From assembly GCF_013408535.1 (NCBI RefSeq), contig NZ_JACBZA010000001.1, forward strand, positions 1,364,001 through 1,428,000: a stretch of DNA of 64,000 bases, written 5' to 3'. The position numbers and the translations under genes were made by a program. Of this stretch, positions 9,673 through 19,388 are shown in pieces. The stretch comes from Actinopolymorpha cephalotaxi (GTDB lineage Bacteria; Actinomycetota; Actinomycetes; Propionibacteriales; Actinopolymorphaceae). Every line of letters starts with the position of its first letter. Position 1 is the first letter of the stretch. Below the pieces are notes generated by a model, which worked only from the letters and a program-made list of their open reading frames with translations, searched no databases and was not told the origin of the DNA.

Positions 9673-9775
9673 GTCGGGCTGGTCTCCCTTGGTTGGCGCC
9701 CGGAGAAGCGGACGGGTGGGCGACACAGGTCTGCCCGGCGCGGGCACTCGGGCCGCGCGCCGGGCAGACCGATGC

Positions 9776-10654
9776 TCACTGGCAGGAGGGGTCCGGCTTG
9801 GGCGCGGCCGGCGCCTTCACGTCGGTGGCCTTGCCGAGCGTGGCGTCGAACGCCTTCTTCCAGTCGCCGTCCGACACCGACTTGTTGATGCTGTCGGTGA
9901 GGTACTTGCACATTCCGGTGTCGCCCTTCTTGAAGCCGATCCCGTAACGCTCCTCGGTGAACGGCTTGCCAACCGTTACCAGGTCCTTGTCCTCGGCGGC
10001 GTAGCCCTGCAGGATCGCCTCGTCGGTGGTGACCGCGTCCACGGACTTGTTCTTCAGCTGGGTCACGCACTCGGAGTAGGAGCCGAACGGAGCCGGGTTG
10101 GCGCCGTACTTCTCCTCGACCTGCTTCAGCGACGTCGAGCCGGTGACCGAGCAGACCTTCTTGCCCTTCAGGTCGGCGCCGGACTTGATCGACTTGTCGT
10201 CCTTGCGGATCAGCAGGCCCTGGCCGGTGACGAAGTACGGGCCGGCCTGGCCGACGACCTGGCGACGCTCGGGCGTGATGGAGTACGACGCGAGCACGAG
10301 GTCGACGGTGCCCTTCTGCAGGAAGGGTTCGCGGTTCTTCGAGACGGTCTCGACCCACTCGATGTTCTTGGGCTCGATGCCCATGCCGCCGGCGATGATC
10401 TCGGCCATCGCCACGTCGAAGCCGGTGGGAGTGTCGGTGCCCGGCTTCTTGTAGCCGATGCCCGGCTGGTCGAACTTGATGCCGATCTTGATCTTCTTCG
10501 CCTTGGCGAACTTCTCCATCGACGAACCGGCGGGGAACTTCGGGTTCTCGGCGACCTTGACGTCCGTCTGGCCGCCGCCACTGCTTCCACAGGCGGTGAG
10601 GGCCAGCGCGGCTACCAGGCCGGCTCCGAGCAACCGCAGACTGCTCTTACGCAT
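9776..10654 (-). CDS. gluB: Glutamate-binding lipoprotein GluB
   Basis: This is the periplasm-side solute-binding lipoprotein of the transporter. The 292-residue precursor has a signal peptide with lipobox LTAC, giving a lipidated Cys22. The mature part has the family 3 solute-binding fold: [15 protein letters not shown] near the start, [11 protein letters not shown], then [23 protein letters not shown] (about 118-140), the conserved signature of polar amino-acid binding proteins. It sits between the ATPase and the permeases. The substrate glutamate is inferred from operon order and similarity to Corynebacterium GluB. Confidence 0.88.
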   Translation of the reverse strand: MRKSSLRLLGAGLVAALALTACGSSGGGQTDVKVAENPKFPAGSSMEKFAKAKKIKIGIKFDQPGIGYKKPGTDTPTGFDVAMAEIIAGGMGIEPKNIEWVETVSKNREPFLQKGTVDLVLASYSITPERRQVVGQAGPYFVTGQGLLIRKDDKSIKSGADLKGKKVCSVTGSTSLKQVEEKYGANPAPFGSYSECVTQLKNKSVDAVTTDEAILQGYAAEDKDLVTVGKPFTEERYGIGFKKGDTGMCKYLTDSINKSVSDGDWKKAFDATLGKATDVKAPAAPKPDPSCQ

Positions 10655-10748
10655 GACGTCCCTTTCTGATGGTGGCCCGCAACCCCAGCTTGCGTATGGT
10701 CCCGGCAGGTCCGGTGGGCGCGGCGTTCTGCGTGTGCGGGTTGGGCAT

Positions 10749-11531
10749 TCAGTGCTGGAGGATCTTGGAGAGGAAGTCCTTCGCCCGTGCCGACTGGGGG
10801 TTGTTGAAGAACTCCTCGGGTGTGCGCTCCTCGACGATCCGCCCGTCGGCCATGAACGCGACCCGGTCGGCCGCGCTGCGGGCGAAACCCATCTCGTGGG
10901 TGACGACGACCATCGTCATGCCGCCCTTGGCGAGGTCGACCATCACGTCGAGGACTTCCTTGATCATCTCCGGGTCGAGCGCGGACGTGGGCTCGTCGAA
11001 GAGGATGACCTTCGGCTCCATCGCCAGGGCGCGGGCGATCGCCACCCGCTGCTGCTGTCCGCCGGACAGTTGTGCGGGGTACTTCTCGGCCTGGTTGCCG
11101 ACGCCCACCCGGTCCAGGAGCGCCCGGGCCCTGGTCTCGGCCTCCGCCTTCGCGACCTTGCGGACCCGGATCGGGCCGAGGGTGACGTTGTCCAGCACGG
11201 TCTTGTGCTGGAAGAGGTTGAACGACTGGAACACCATGCCGACGTCGGCGCGAAGCTGGGCGAGCTTCTTGCCCTCCTCCGGCAGCGGCTGGCCGTCGAG
11301 CCGGATCTCTCCGGAGTCGATCGGCTCCAGGCGGTTGATCGTCCGGCACAGCGTCGACTTGCCCGACCCCGACGGCCCGATGATCACCACGACCTCACCG
11401 GCGTGCACGGTGAGGTTGATGTCCTGGAGCACGTGCAGGTCACCGAAGTGCTTGTCGACGTGCTCGATGGTGACCAGCGGGCGTGCGGAGGCCGCGCCGG
11501 GCGAGGGCGGTCGCTCGCTCGTGTCTGTCAT
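10749..11531 (-). CDS. gluA: Glutamate ABC transporter ATPase GluA
   Basis: The 260-residue ATPase starts at ATG 11531 ([12 protein letters not shown]). Walker [11 protein letters not shown]-loop FQSFNLF, ABC signature LSGGQQQR, Walker [14 protein letters not shown] and the switch His in VVTHEMG are all intact. It is the first gene of the gluABCD operon (gluA, gluB, gluC, gluD on the minus strand). It is divergent from miaB with about 295 bases between; no operator is obvious there. Confidence 0.92.
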   Translation of the reverse strand: MTDTSERPPSPGAASARPLVTIEHVDKHFGDLHVLQDINLTVHAGEVVVIIGPSGSGKSTLCRTINRLEPIDSGEIRLDGQPLPEEGKKLAQLRADVGMVFQSFNLFQHKTVLDNVTLGPIRVRKVAKAEAETRARALLDRVGVGNQAEKYPAQLSGGQQQRVAIARALAMEPKVILFDEPTSALDPEMIKEVLDVMVDLAKGGMTMVVVTHEMGFARSAADRVAFMADGRIVEERTPEEFFNNPQSARAKDFLSKILQH

Positions 11532-11825
11532 GCGGGGAAGGTACCTTCCTTCGAGTTCTGGCGCGAGACCGCCCGCCGGTCTGTAGCCCGACTGGAACAT
11601 GACGATCATCAGTGGCCGCCCATGATCGTCCGCGGGCCCGCCGCCGGTGTCCTCCGGTGGCTCCGGCCGGGCCCCGACGCACCGGACGTAGTGGGCCTAA
11701 CGGCTGTTCGGCCGTCGAACCCGGGCAATTCGACAGCCGATCGCCGCGGGTCCGGAGCAGTACCGCCGGCGGGGGACGCCTGCCCCCGCGCCCGCGCGCA
11801 CGGTGCGCCGTACCCTTGGACGGTC

Positions 11826-13349
11826 ATGACGCACCGTATCGAATCCCCGGCACCCGACGCTGCCGTCGACGCCTCCGGCACGCGCACGTACGAGCTGCGC
11901 ACCTTCGGGTGCCAGATGAACGTCCACGACTCCGAGCGGTTGTCCGGACTGCTGGAGGACGCGGGGTACGTCCGCGCGGCCACCGGCGACCCGGCCGACG
12001 TCGTCGTCCTCAACACCTGTGCCGTACGCGAGAACGCCGACAACAAGCTGTACGGCAACCTCGGCCACCTCGCGCCGTCGAAGGCCGAACGCCCCGGCAT
12101 GCAGATCGCCGTCGGCGGCTGCCTGGCACAGAAGGACAAGGGCGAGATCGTCCGCCGGGCGCCGTGGGTCGACGTCGTGTTCGGCACCCACAACATCGGC
12201 TCGCTGCCGGCCCTGCTGGAGCGGTCGCGGGTGCTCGGCGAGGCGCAGGTGGAGATCAGGGACTACCTGGAGACGTTCCCGTCCACCCTGCCCTCGCGCC
12301 GGGAGTCCCAGCACGCCGCCTGGGTCGCGGTGAGCGTCGGCTGCAACAACACGTGCACGTTCTGCATCGTGCCGGCCCTGCGCGGCCGGGAGAAGGACCG
12401 GCGGCCCGGCGACATCCTCGCCGAGGTTCAGGCGCTGGTCGCCGAGGGTGTCCTCGAGGTCACCCTGCTCGGCCAGAACGTCAACGCCTACGGCGTGGAG
12501 TTCGGCGACCGGTTCGCGTTCGGCAAGCTGCTGCGCTCGTGCGGGGACATCGACGGCCTGGAGCGGGTGCGGTTCACCTCCCCGCACCCGCGCGACTTCA
12601 CCGACGACGTGATCGCCGCGATGGCGCAGACACCCAACGTCATGCACCAGTTGCACATGCCCCTGCAGTCGGGTTCGGACCGGGTGCTGAAGGCGATGCG
12701 GCGTTCCTACCGTCAGGCGCGCTACCTCGACATCGTGGCGAAGGTGCGGCAGGCGATGCCGGACGCCGCGATCACCACCGACATCATCGTCGGCTTCCCG
12801 GGCGAGACCGAGGAGGACTTCGAGGAGACGCTGCACGTCGTGCGGGAGGCGAGGTTCTCGGCGGCGTTCACGTTCCAGTACTCCAAGCGGCCGGGCACGC
12901 CCGCGGCGACGCTGCCCGACCAGGTGCCGAAGAAGGTCGTCCAGGCGCGGTACGAACGCCTGGTCGAGGTGGTCGAGGAGATCGCCTGGGCGGAGAACCG
13001 CGCGCTCGTCGGACGCCAGGTCGAGGTGCTCGTCTCCGAGGGCGAGGGCCGCAAGGACGCCGCCACGGACCGGATGAGCGGGCGCGCGCGGGACAACCGG
13101 CTGGTGCACTTCTCCGGCGGCCGTCCCGGTGGCGCCGCCCTGACCGGCGTACGCCCCGGTGACCTGGTGAAGGTCGAGGTGACCTACGCCGCGCCGCACC
13201 ACCTGGTCGCCGACGGCCCGTTGCTGGACGTCCGGCCCACCCGGGCCGGTGACCTGTGGTCGGCGCGGCAGTCGGGCGCCACCGGCGCCGCGGACCCGTC
13301 GGTTACTCCGTCCGGAGTGTTGCTGGGGATGCCGAGCGTCCGTCGCTGA
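11826..13349 (+). CDS. miaB: tRNA-2-methylthio-N6-dimethylallyladenosine synthase MiaB
   Basis: MiaB adds a methylthio group to isopentenyl-A37 of tRNAs. The 507-residue protein starts at ATG 11826. It has the N-terminal UPF0004 domain with cluster cysteines ([13 protein letters not shown] and [10 protein letters not shown]), the radical SAM motif GCNNTCTFC (about 172-180), the conserved TSPHPRDF and [16 protein letters not shown] segments, and a C-terminal TRAM-type region (about 395-470). The tail after about 470 is Ala/Gly-rich and not part of the family. MiaA, which makes its substrate, is 16 kb downstream. Confidence 0.95.
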   Translation: MTHRIESPAPDAAVDASGTRTYELRTFGCQMNVHDSERLSGLLEDAGYVRAATGDPADVVVLNTCAVRENADNKLYGNLGHLAPSKAERPGMQIAVGGCLAQKDKGEIVRRAPWVDVVFGTHNIGSLPALLERSRVLGEAQVEIRDYLETFPSTLPSRRESQHAAWVAVSVGCNNTCTFCIVPALRGREKDRRPGDILAEVQALVAEGVLEVTLLGQNVNAYGVEFGDRFAFGKLLRSCGDIDGLERVRFTSPHPRDFTDDVIAAMAQTPNVMHQLHMPLQSGSDRVLKAMRRSYRQARYLDIVAKVRQAMPDAAITTDIIVGFPGETEEDFEETLHVVREARFSAAFTFQYSKRPGTPAATLPDQVPKKVVQARYERLVEVVEEIAWAENRALVGRQVEVLVSEGEGRKDAATDRMSGRARDNRLVHFSGGRPGGAALTGVRPGDLVKVEVTYAAPHHLVADGPLLDVRPTRAGDLWSARQSGATGAADPSVTPSGVLLGMPSVRR

Positions 13350-13370
13350 CGCGGGCTTCCCGCCACCACC

Positions 13371-15431
13371 TCAGGGCGCGGGCGCGAGGTTGTCCGAGCG
13401 CACCTGCCAGCCGGTGCCGGGGAATCCGGGTGCCGGGCCCTCGGGGCCGCCGTCCCAGCCGGCCGCCATCATCGCCACGGCGTACAGCAGACCGCCGTTG
13501 CCGGGGAGGTACAGCGGCAGCGTCCCGGGACGCTGGAAGTTGTGGCCGTTGCCGAGGTAGTGGTTCTTCGGCGTGTCCAGCAGCAGCGCCTCCACGGCGA
13601 GGTCGGGTTCGCCGACCCGGCAGGCGGTCATCGCCAGCAGGGGGTAGTCCCAGCCCCATGTGTCCGACCACTCCCAGCGGTCGAGCACGTCGCGCAGCGT
13701 GGCCCGCATCCGGTCGGCGTCGGCCAGGCCCACGTCGGGCACGAATCCCAGCGCACCCACCATCGTCGGGTGCCCCTCGCGTTCGGTCACCGGGTGTTCG
13801 AGCTCGACGTAGCGGCCGTCGCGTTCGGGCAGCGGCCCGAGGTGCTTGGCCACCGCGTCCCACGCGGGTACGCGGGCCAGGCCGAGGCGTTCGCGCCACA
13901 CCTGTGCGGTCTGCAGTCCCCATCGCCAGTACGCCAGCTCGAACGCGGGGTTGCGGGCCTCCCGGCGCAGCGGGTATGCCTTCTCCTGCGCCGACGCCAC
14001 CGGCGGCCCGAGGTCGAAGCGTTCCCGCCGCGGATCCCAGGTGGCGTACGACGCCATGAACGCCGCCGACTCGAACACCAGCCGGGCGAACCGCTCGGCC
14101 GTACGCCGGGACGGCCGGCGCCGCCAGACCAGCTCGGCGAAGTAGATCGGGTGCGGCTGCTGCCACACCAGCAGGGCGCCGATGTCGCTCGGGCTCTCCC
14201 TCGCCTCCGGCCCGACCTGCTTGGGCCAGCGGGCGCCGGAGTAGCCCTGCAACCGGGCGGTCTCCTGGGCGGCGGCGAGGGCCCTGTCGTACCACCCGAG
14301 GCTGCGTTCGAGCAGCGCCGGATGGTTCCAGAGCGCGAAGTGGGCCGAGTGCCACCAGTGCATCTCCAGGTGGAACTTTCCCCGCCAGCTGTTGGTGACC
14401 AGGCCGGTCTCCTGCGGCGGGGTGGAGCCCGCGCAGTTGACGGCGGTGAGGTACTGCGACAGAACGACCCGGCGTTCGAGCTCCTCCGCCCGCGGGTCGG
14501 TGGAGCCGGACAGGTCGACGATCCCGCCGGTCGACCAGAACTCCGTCCAGGACACCTCGGCCGCGGCGAGTACGGCGGCCACCGTCGGGGCCTGCTCGAC
14601 CGGCGCGGGGGAGAAGCCGACGGTGAGCTCGAGGACGCCCACGCCGTCGGCGTGCACGACGAACTCGTGCGGGCCCAGCTGTTTCAGCGCCGCGCCGGCC
14701 GACCAGGCGAGCGCCACGTGGTGCACGTCGTCGTCGAGCACCCGGCGGATGTCGGCGCGGTTGCCGCGCACCTGCACCTCGGACAGATGGCTGGTGGGCG
14801 AGTCCCAGTCGCACGGCTCGCTCCAGTCGCCCACGGCGTACGGGAAGCGGGTGCCCACCGCGAGCTCGCCGCGGGCCAGCAACGGCGACTCGACGCGTAC
14901 GGCGAGCAGGTCGAGCTCGGGGTCGCAGACCGTCGTCACCTCCACCGGTGTGCCGTCCAGTTCGAACCGGCTCTCGATCCGGCCACGCCACAGGTCCAGC
15001 CGCTGGCTGATCGCGCCCAGCTCCGACAGCCGCAGCGGTTGCCCGTCCGGGCGCACGAACCCGATCCGGCCGAGGTCGATCCGGTGCGGGTTCTCCCGCA
15101 GCCACTGGCGGGCCAGCTTGGCGCGGGAGTGCGCCGACGGGTCGCCGAAGTCCGGGCCGGTGGTGGAGTACGGCACCGACCGGCCGGCCGCGGTGGAGTA
15201 GTCCTCGAAGGACTCCTCCAGCGCGTAGCTTTCCGGGTTGGGCGCGGTGTGCCAGGCCCACTGCGCCTGGGTGCCGAGGCGCATGCCGTCGGTGTGGAAC
15301 GAGGGGAACGTCTGCAGCCCGGTCACGTCGGCGGTGAAGGCGAACTCGCCGTTGCCGACGGTGAGCGGCTCCAGCGGGTCGGCGGAGGTCCGCCGGACGG
15401 TGTGGCGCGCGACGATGCGATAGCGGTCCAT
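13371..15431 (-). CDS. Six-hairpin glycosidase-like protein (GH65/GH95-type fold)
   Basis: The 686-residue protein has no signal peptide. Its start ATG 15431 overlaps the stop of the upstream oxidoreductase by one base (TGATG), so the two are coupled; an ATG six bases upstream is also possible. The N-terminus (ARHTVRRTSADPLEPLTVGNGEFAFTADVTGLQTF) is typical of beta-sandwich plus (alpha/alpha)6-barrel glycoside hydrolases, where a VGNGxF motif forms part of the -1 site. The C-terminal half is a Trp-rich helical barrel with WHSAHFALWNHP and GWDYPLLAMTA. I cannot assign a GH family or substrate with confidence. With the Gfo/Idh enzyme it probably handles an unusual sugar. Confidence 0.65.
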   Translation of the reverse strand: MDRYRIVARHTVRRTSADPLEPLTVGNGEFAFTADVTGLQTFPSFHTDGMRLGTQAQWAWHTAPNPESYALEESFEDYSTAAGRSVPYSTTGPDFGDPSAHSRAKLARQWLRENPHRIDLGRIGFVRPDGQPLRLSELGAISQRLDLWRGRIESRFELDGTPVEVTTVCDPELDLLAVRVESPLLARGELAVGTRFPYAVGDWSEPCDWDSPTSHLSEVQVRGNRADIRRVLDDDVHHVALAWSAGAALKQLGPHEFVVHADGVGVLELTVGFSPAPVEQAPTVAAVLAAAEVSWTEFWSTGGIVDLSGSTDPRAEELERRVVLSQYLTAVNCAGSTPPQETGLVTNSWRGKFHLEMHWWHSAHFALWNHPALLERSLGWYDRALAAAQETARLQGYSGARWPKQVGPEARESPSDIGALLVWQQPHPIYFAELVWRRRPSRRTAERFARLVFESAAFMASYATWDPRRERFDLGPPVASAQEKAYPLRREARNPAFELAYWRWGLQTAQVWRERLGLARVPAWDAVAKHLGPLPERDGRYVELEHPVTEREGHPTMVGALGFVPDVGLADADRMRATLRDVLDRWEWSDTWGWDYPLLAMTACRVGEPDLAVEALLLDTPKNHYLGNGHNFQRPGTLPLYLPGNGGLLYAVAMMAAGWDGGPEGPAPGFPGTGWQVRSDNLAPAP

Positions 15432-16834
15432 CAGCATGAGAAGGAAGTGAAGTCCCGGTAGTTCGCGAGAGAGAACGCGCGGGTGGGCGAGGCCCAGCCG
15501 GCGCCGGCCTCGGAGAACAGCAGCCCGTCGCGGGCGCAGCGCTCGATGAGGTCGTCGACGCCCACCAGGTGAACCCAGCGCTCGCCGTTCTCGTCATGGA
15601 CGGTGGTGCAGCGTGGCGAGACGGGGCCGGGTCTGCCTGCGGACTCGTACATGCCGTTGAGGGCGAGGACGAAGCCTCGGGTCATCCTAAGGGGGCACAG
15701 CAGCCGATCCTCGTAACCGCGGACGACATTGACCAGATTCGCGAGCAGATCGGGCGACCCGGCGTCACCCGGCGCACGGCCGGCGCGTGCGGTGTCGGCG
15801 GCCAGCGCCTCGACCGCCCGTACAGCCGCCGCCGGCGGCCGTACGGTCCGCGCGGAGTCCAGGGTGAGTTCTCCGGTCGTGTAGTACGCCCGGGCGGTGG
15901 CCCGGCTGCCTTTCACGAACACGTACGGCGGAACCTGCGCCGGTGCGCACAGCGTGACCGCCGCGACGACGGTGCGCCCCTCGGCGGTGTCGATGCGGAC
16001 ACTCGCGGTGTCGTCGCCGTCGATGCTGTCCCGGCAGCGGTACAGCTCCGCCCGCACCGTGGTCGGTGTGGCCGGGGCGTCGTCGTGGTCGCCGGCCACG
16101 ATCAGGGCGTTCATCAGGCCGTGCGCGAACGGGTTGGTGAGCGTGCCGTCCAGGACGTACCTGCCGTGGTGGACGAGCCGGCCGGCCCAGTCGGTGCGCG
16201 CGTAGTAGGAGTCGGCCCGCGACCAGCGGCCGACCAGGCCCACGTGCTCCACCTCGCCGAGCGCGCCGTCGCGGGCGAGCCGGGCCAGGGCGCGGACGAC
16301 CGGTGCCCGGGCGTTCTGGAAGCCCACCTGGCACAGCGGACCGGCGGAGTCCTGTGGGTCGCCGGAGTCGCCGGGGTCGGCAGAGTCGGTAGCGTCGCCG
16401 GAGCCCTGCCGGGCCAGCAACCGGTCGATGTCCTGCACGGTCACCACCGGCGGCTTCTCCACCAGGACCGACGCGCCGGCGGCGAACGCCTCCTCGATCA
16501 TCTGCGCGTGCAGCGGGATCGGCGTGCCGAGCACCACGATGTCGGGACGGCCGGCGGCCAGCAGGTCGGTGAGGGTGCGATGGCCGCGCGGGGGCGGGCC
16601 GGCGTACCCCCGGGCGGGGAGGTGCTCGGCGACCACGGTGGCGGCGTCCGGTGCGACGTCGGCGTACCCCGTCAGCCGCAGCAGCCCCTGCTCCTGCAGC
16701 CGGACGGCGTTGCGCAGGTGGGTGCGGCCGTAGCCGTTGACGCCGACCAGTCCGACGCGTGGGACCGGCCGGTGGCCGGCCGGCGACGTCCCCGGGGATG
16801 TGCCCGGTGATGTGCTCGGCGGGGTGGTGGTCAC
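15431..16834 (-). CDS. Gfo/Idh/MocA family oxidoreductase
   Basis: The 467-residue product starts at GTG 16834, seven bases after a perfect GGAGG. After a Thr/Ser/Pro leader with TSPG repeats (about 8-19) comes the Rossmann motif VGLVGVNGYGRTHLRNA (about 27-43), the sugar-dehydrogenase motif VLVEKPPVVT (EKP Lys, about 130-139) and a C-terminal alpha/beta domain. A Pro/Asp/Ser insertion of about 25 residues follows the EKP region. The family oxidises or epimerises sugars and inositols with NAD(P). It is the first gene of a two-gene operon with the six-hairpin protein. A perfect LacI-type palindrome lies 57 bases upstream. Confidence 0.8.
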   Translation of the reverse strand: MTTTPPSTSPGTSPGTSPAGHRPVPRVGLVGVNGYGRTHLRNAVRLQEQGLLRLTGYADVAPDAATVVAEHLPARGYAGPPPRGHRTLTDLLAAGRPDIVVLGTPIPLHAQMIEEAFAAGASVLVEKPPVVTVQDIDRLLARQGSGDATDSADPGDSGDPQDSAGPLCQVGFQNARAPVVRALARLARDGALGEVEHVGLVGRWSRADSYYARTDWAGRLVHHGRYVLDGTLTNPFAHGLMNALIVAGDHDDAPATPTTVRAELYRCRDSIDGDDTASVRIDTAEGRTVVAAVTLCAPAQVPPYVFVKGSRATARAYYTTGELTLDSARTVRPPAAAVRAVEALAADTARAGRAPGDAGSPDLLANLVNVVRGYEDRLLCPLRMTRGFVLALNGMYESAGRPGPVSPRCTTVHDENGERWVHLVGVDDLIERCARDGLLFSEAGAGWASPTRAFSLANYRDFTSFSC

Positions 16835-16890
16835 GTTGCCTCCTCGTACCGGCGTTCGAGGTGTGCGCACAGGTTCGGAAGCCATCGTAC

Positions 16891-16902
16891 GAAAGCGCTT
16901 TC
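16891..16902. promoter_or_regulatory. LacI-family operator candidate (oxidoreductase operon)
   Basis: GAAAGCGCTTTC is a perfect 12-bp palindrome with the central CG typical of LacI/GalR operators. It is 57 bases upstream of the Gfo/Idh start and downstream of the YbhN-like gene's stop. Confidence 0.6.
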
Positions 16903-16967
16903 CCGCCCGCGTTCGCAGCCGAGCCGTCCCTGGGCAGGAAGGCAGCAGCCGGATGACGGCGCGCCGG

Positions 16968-18200
16968 TCAGTGTTCGGCGGCGGATCGTCGCGGAGCCCG
17001 GCCCGCGTGGTCGGCGTGGTCGGCGTGGTCGGTGTCGTCCGGGTGGCCGGAACCGTCCACATCCTCGGCGTTCTCGGCTCCCTCCACGCCCTCGACGCTC
17101 TCGGCGTTCTCGGTACGGCGGCCGGCACCGGTCGAGGGCACCGTGAGCGCCGGCACCAGCCGCAGCCGCCCGCCCCTCGCGGGGGATCCGGACACCGACC
17201 GCAGCAGCCAGAACACCGCCCCGAGCGGCACCTCCAGTACGAACGTGAACATCGAGAACAACAGCACCGCGGCGGTGACCGGCCCGGCCGGCCCGCCCAG
17301 GTGGATCATCACCGCCGCTGTGCCGGCCTCGGCGATCCCGAACCCGCCGGGCGTGACCACCACGGTGGTGAGCAGTCGCCCGAGCGCGAACGCGGCGATG
17401 GCCTCGCCGACGCCGAGGTAGGCGCCGGTGGCCAGCAGACAGGCGCAGAACAACGCGGCCTGCAGCGCGAGGTAGGTGCTCATCCCGAGGGTCATCGGCA
17501 GCCACGAGGTCCGCAGCAGCCCCGAGGTCGTCACCCGCAGCCGGGCGAGTGCGGCGCTGGCCTGGTGGTCGGCGGGCCGGATCCGGCGGGGGAGCACGCG
17601 CAGCACCCGGTCGGCCGCCCGGCCCACGACCTCGGCGGCGCGGTCCCAGCGCAGCGCGACCACCAGCGCGGCGACCAGCCCGAACAGCCCGAGCGAGGCG
17701 GTTCCGACGGGGACGGCGAGCCAGGAGTCGGGGACGTGCCCGGCCGCCAGCAGCGCGAGCAGCCCCACCGCCGGCAGGAGGAACCGGGCCAGCACGTTGC
17801 AGATGCCGGAGGCCACCGTGGACACCGCGATCGCGTGGCTGCGGAACCCCCACGACCGGGCCATCGCGAAGTTGACCGCGACCCCGGCGGCCCCGCCGAA
17901 CGGCATCAGGTTGCTCACCGCGCTGCCGACGGCGTTCAGGGTCAGCGCCTGGCGGTGGTTGAGCCCGGGCAGCGAGGCGGTGAGCACCCAGGTGTACGCC
18001 CACAGGCCGAGGCCCCACAACGCGAACAGGCCGGCCACGACCCAGCCGTTCAGCCGGGCGAACTGCGCCCAGATGACACCCCAGTCGATGCCCACGAGGT
18101 AGGGCAGGGCAGCCACCAGTCCGACGGCGATCAGGATCGAGACCACCGACAGCGTGGTGCGTACCCACGGGCGGTGGAACGCCGACCCGGTCACCTTCAT
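16968..18200 (-). CDS. YbhN/UPF0104 (lysylphosphatidylglycerol-synthase-TM-like) membrane protein
   Basis: The 410-residue protein has about eight membrane helices, beginning after a short basic N-terminus. The signature LNAVGSAVSNLMPFGGAAG (about 88-106) and the late VTPGGFGIAEAGTAAVM motif are those of the flippase-like LPG_synthase_TM family. It lacks the soluble aminoacyl-transferase domain of MprF, so lysinylation is unlikely; transport of a lipid or lipid-linked sugar is the usual guess. The C-terminus is an Asp/His/Ala-rich tail with DHADHA repeats. Its ATG overlaps the stop of the PIG-L deacetylase gene by four bases, so the two are one operon. Confidence 0.8.
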   Translation of the reverse strand: MKVTGSAFHRPWVRTTLSVVSILIAVGLVAALPYLVGIDWGVIWAQFARLNGWVVAGLFALWGLGLWAYTWVLTASLPGLNHRQALTLNAVGSAVSNLMPFGGAAGVAVNFAMARSWGFRSHAIAVSTVASGICNVLARFLLPAVGLLALLAAGHVPDSWLAVPVGTASLGLFGLVAALVVALRWDRAAEVVGRAADRVLRVLPRRIRPADHQASAALARLRVTTSGLLRTSWLPMTLGMSTYLALQAALFCACLLATGAYLGVGEAIAAFALGRLLTTVVVTPGGFGIAEAGTAAVMIHLGGPAGPVTAAVLLFSMFTFVLEVPLGAVFWLLRSVSGSPARGGRLRLVPALTVPSTGAGRRTENAESVEGVEGAENAEDVDGSGHPDDTDHADHADHAGRAPRRSAAEH

Positions 18201-19084
18201 CGCGCGCCACCGGGGATGCGGAACGTGGGGAGGTCGGCGAGCGGATGCGTCAGCCGGGTGCCCGGCGCGAGGTCACGCCGGACGTACCACTCGGTGCCGA
18301 GCACCAGCCGGAACAACGGCCCGGGCAGCCGGCGCAGCGCCGCGACGGTACGCACGGAGTCGCCGCCGGTGGCCTGGGTCGCGTGCGCGGCCAGGCTCGC
18401 CCGCTTGGCCCGGGCGTACCGGCGTACGTCGATCCGGTGGGTGATCTCCGCCCGCGGCGCGAACGCGCGCTCGAAGGCGCTCACGTCGAACTCCGGCGGG
18501 AAGCGGTAGACCCGCCCGACCAGGCGCAGCGCGCGCAGCAGCAGTTCCCGGTCGACGGTCGCCTCCAGCACCGTCGGCGTGCCGGCGAGTTCGGCGGCCC
18601 GGGCGCCCACCTGGTGCACGCGCACGTGGTCGGGGTGGCCGTAGCCGCCGGCCGGGTCATAGGTCGTCACCAGGTCGGCGTGTTCCTCGGCCAGCACCGC
18701 GGCCAGCCGCCCGGCCGCCTCGTCGGCGTCGGCGCGGACGAAGGGCGGTGCCCACGTGGGTTCGGCCAGCCCGTCCAAACCCGAGTCGGCGTAGCCGAGG
18801 TGCTCCACCCGCGCGACGCCGAGTGCGGCCGCGGACGCGCGGAGTTCGGCGAGGCGCACGTCGCCGAGGCGCGGAGCGGCGACGCTGCTGCTTTCCGTGC
18901 CGACGCTCCCGCCGTCGGGCGTACCCGCGGTGATCGACTCCGGCGCGGCCAGCCCCTGGTCACCGGCCGTGGCGACCACCAGGACGACCCGGTGCCCCTC
19001 CGCCGCGAGCCGGGCCATGGTGCCCGAGGTGAACAGCGCCTCGTCGTCGGGATGAGCGTGGAAGAACACGCAGGTGCGGCCCAT
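18197..19084 (-). CDS. PIG-L family zinc deacetylase
   Basis: The 295-residue enzyme starts at ATG 19084. The zinc/catalytic motif AHPDDE is at residues 10-15 and the second metal motif GHPDHVRVH at about 152-160, which is the LmbE/PIG-L pattern. Members remove N-acetyl groups from GlcNAc-containing molecules such as GlcNAc-inositol (MshB), teicoplanin or glycolipid intermediates. The length and the FRIPGGAR tail do not match MshB closely, so I do not call it mycothiol synthesis. Operon partner of the YbhN-like protein and divergent from a GT4 glycosyltransferase, suggesting a glycoconjugate pathway. Confidence 0.85.
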   Translation of the reverse strand: MGRTCVFFHAHPDDEALFTSGTMARLAAEGHRVVLVVATAGDQGLAAPESITAGTPDGGSVGTESSSVAAPRLGDVRLAELRASAAALGVARVEHLGYADSGLDGLAEPTWAPPFVRADADEAAGRLAAVLAEEHADLVTTYDPAGGYGHPDHVRVHQVGARAAELAGTPTVLEATVDRELLLRALRLVGRVYRFPPEFDVSAFERAFAPRAEITHRIDVRRYARAKRASLAAHATQATGGDSVRTVAALRRLPGPLFRLVLGTEWYVRRDLAPGTRLTHPLADLPTFRIPGGAR

Positions 19085-19388
19085 CCCTCCACCCTCGCAC
19101 GAGCGGGTACGGAACCGCCGTGTCCTCAGGGACATCTCCGGGAATCCTCCAGTGGCGACGGAGCGGGCCAGTGCTGATACTCATGGACGGGTCGGATCGG
19201 CGCACAGGGCTGGACGACGTGGACGAAGTGGATGACGCAGACGACATGGCCGACGGGAAACGCGGGGCGGAAACGGCGCACGCCGGTGCGGGGCCCGTCA
19301 CGGTACACCCGCCGGCCCGGGTCCATGTCCGAGCCGGAACGAGGGTGGCCAGGATCGCCCTGACGAACGTCGACACGGGGGACGTGTG
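19085..19388. other. Divergent intergenic region, PIG-L / GT4
   Basis: This holds the promoters of two divergent genes. A plus-strand frame from 19120 to 19392 is open with GC-rich third positions, but it has no ribosome binding site, an Asp/Val-repeat composition and no family resemblance; I do not call it a gene. GGGGGA before 19389 serves the glycosyltransferase. Confidence 0.4.
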
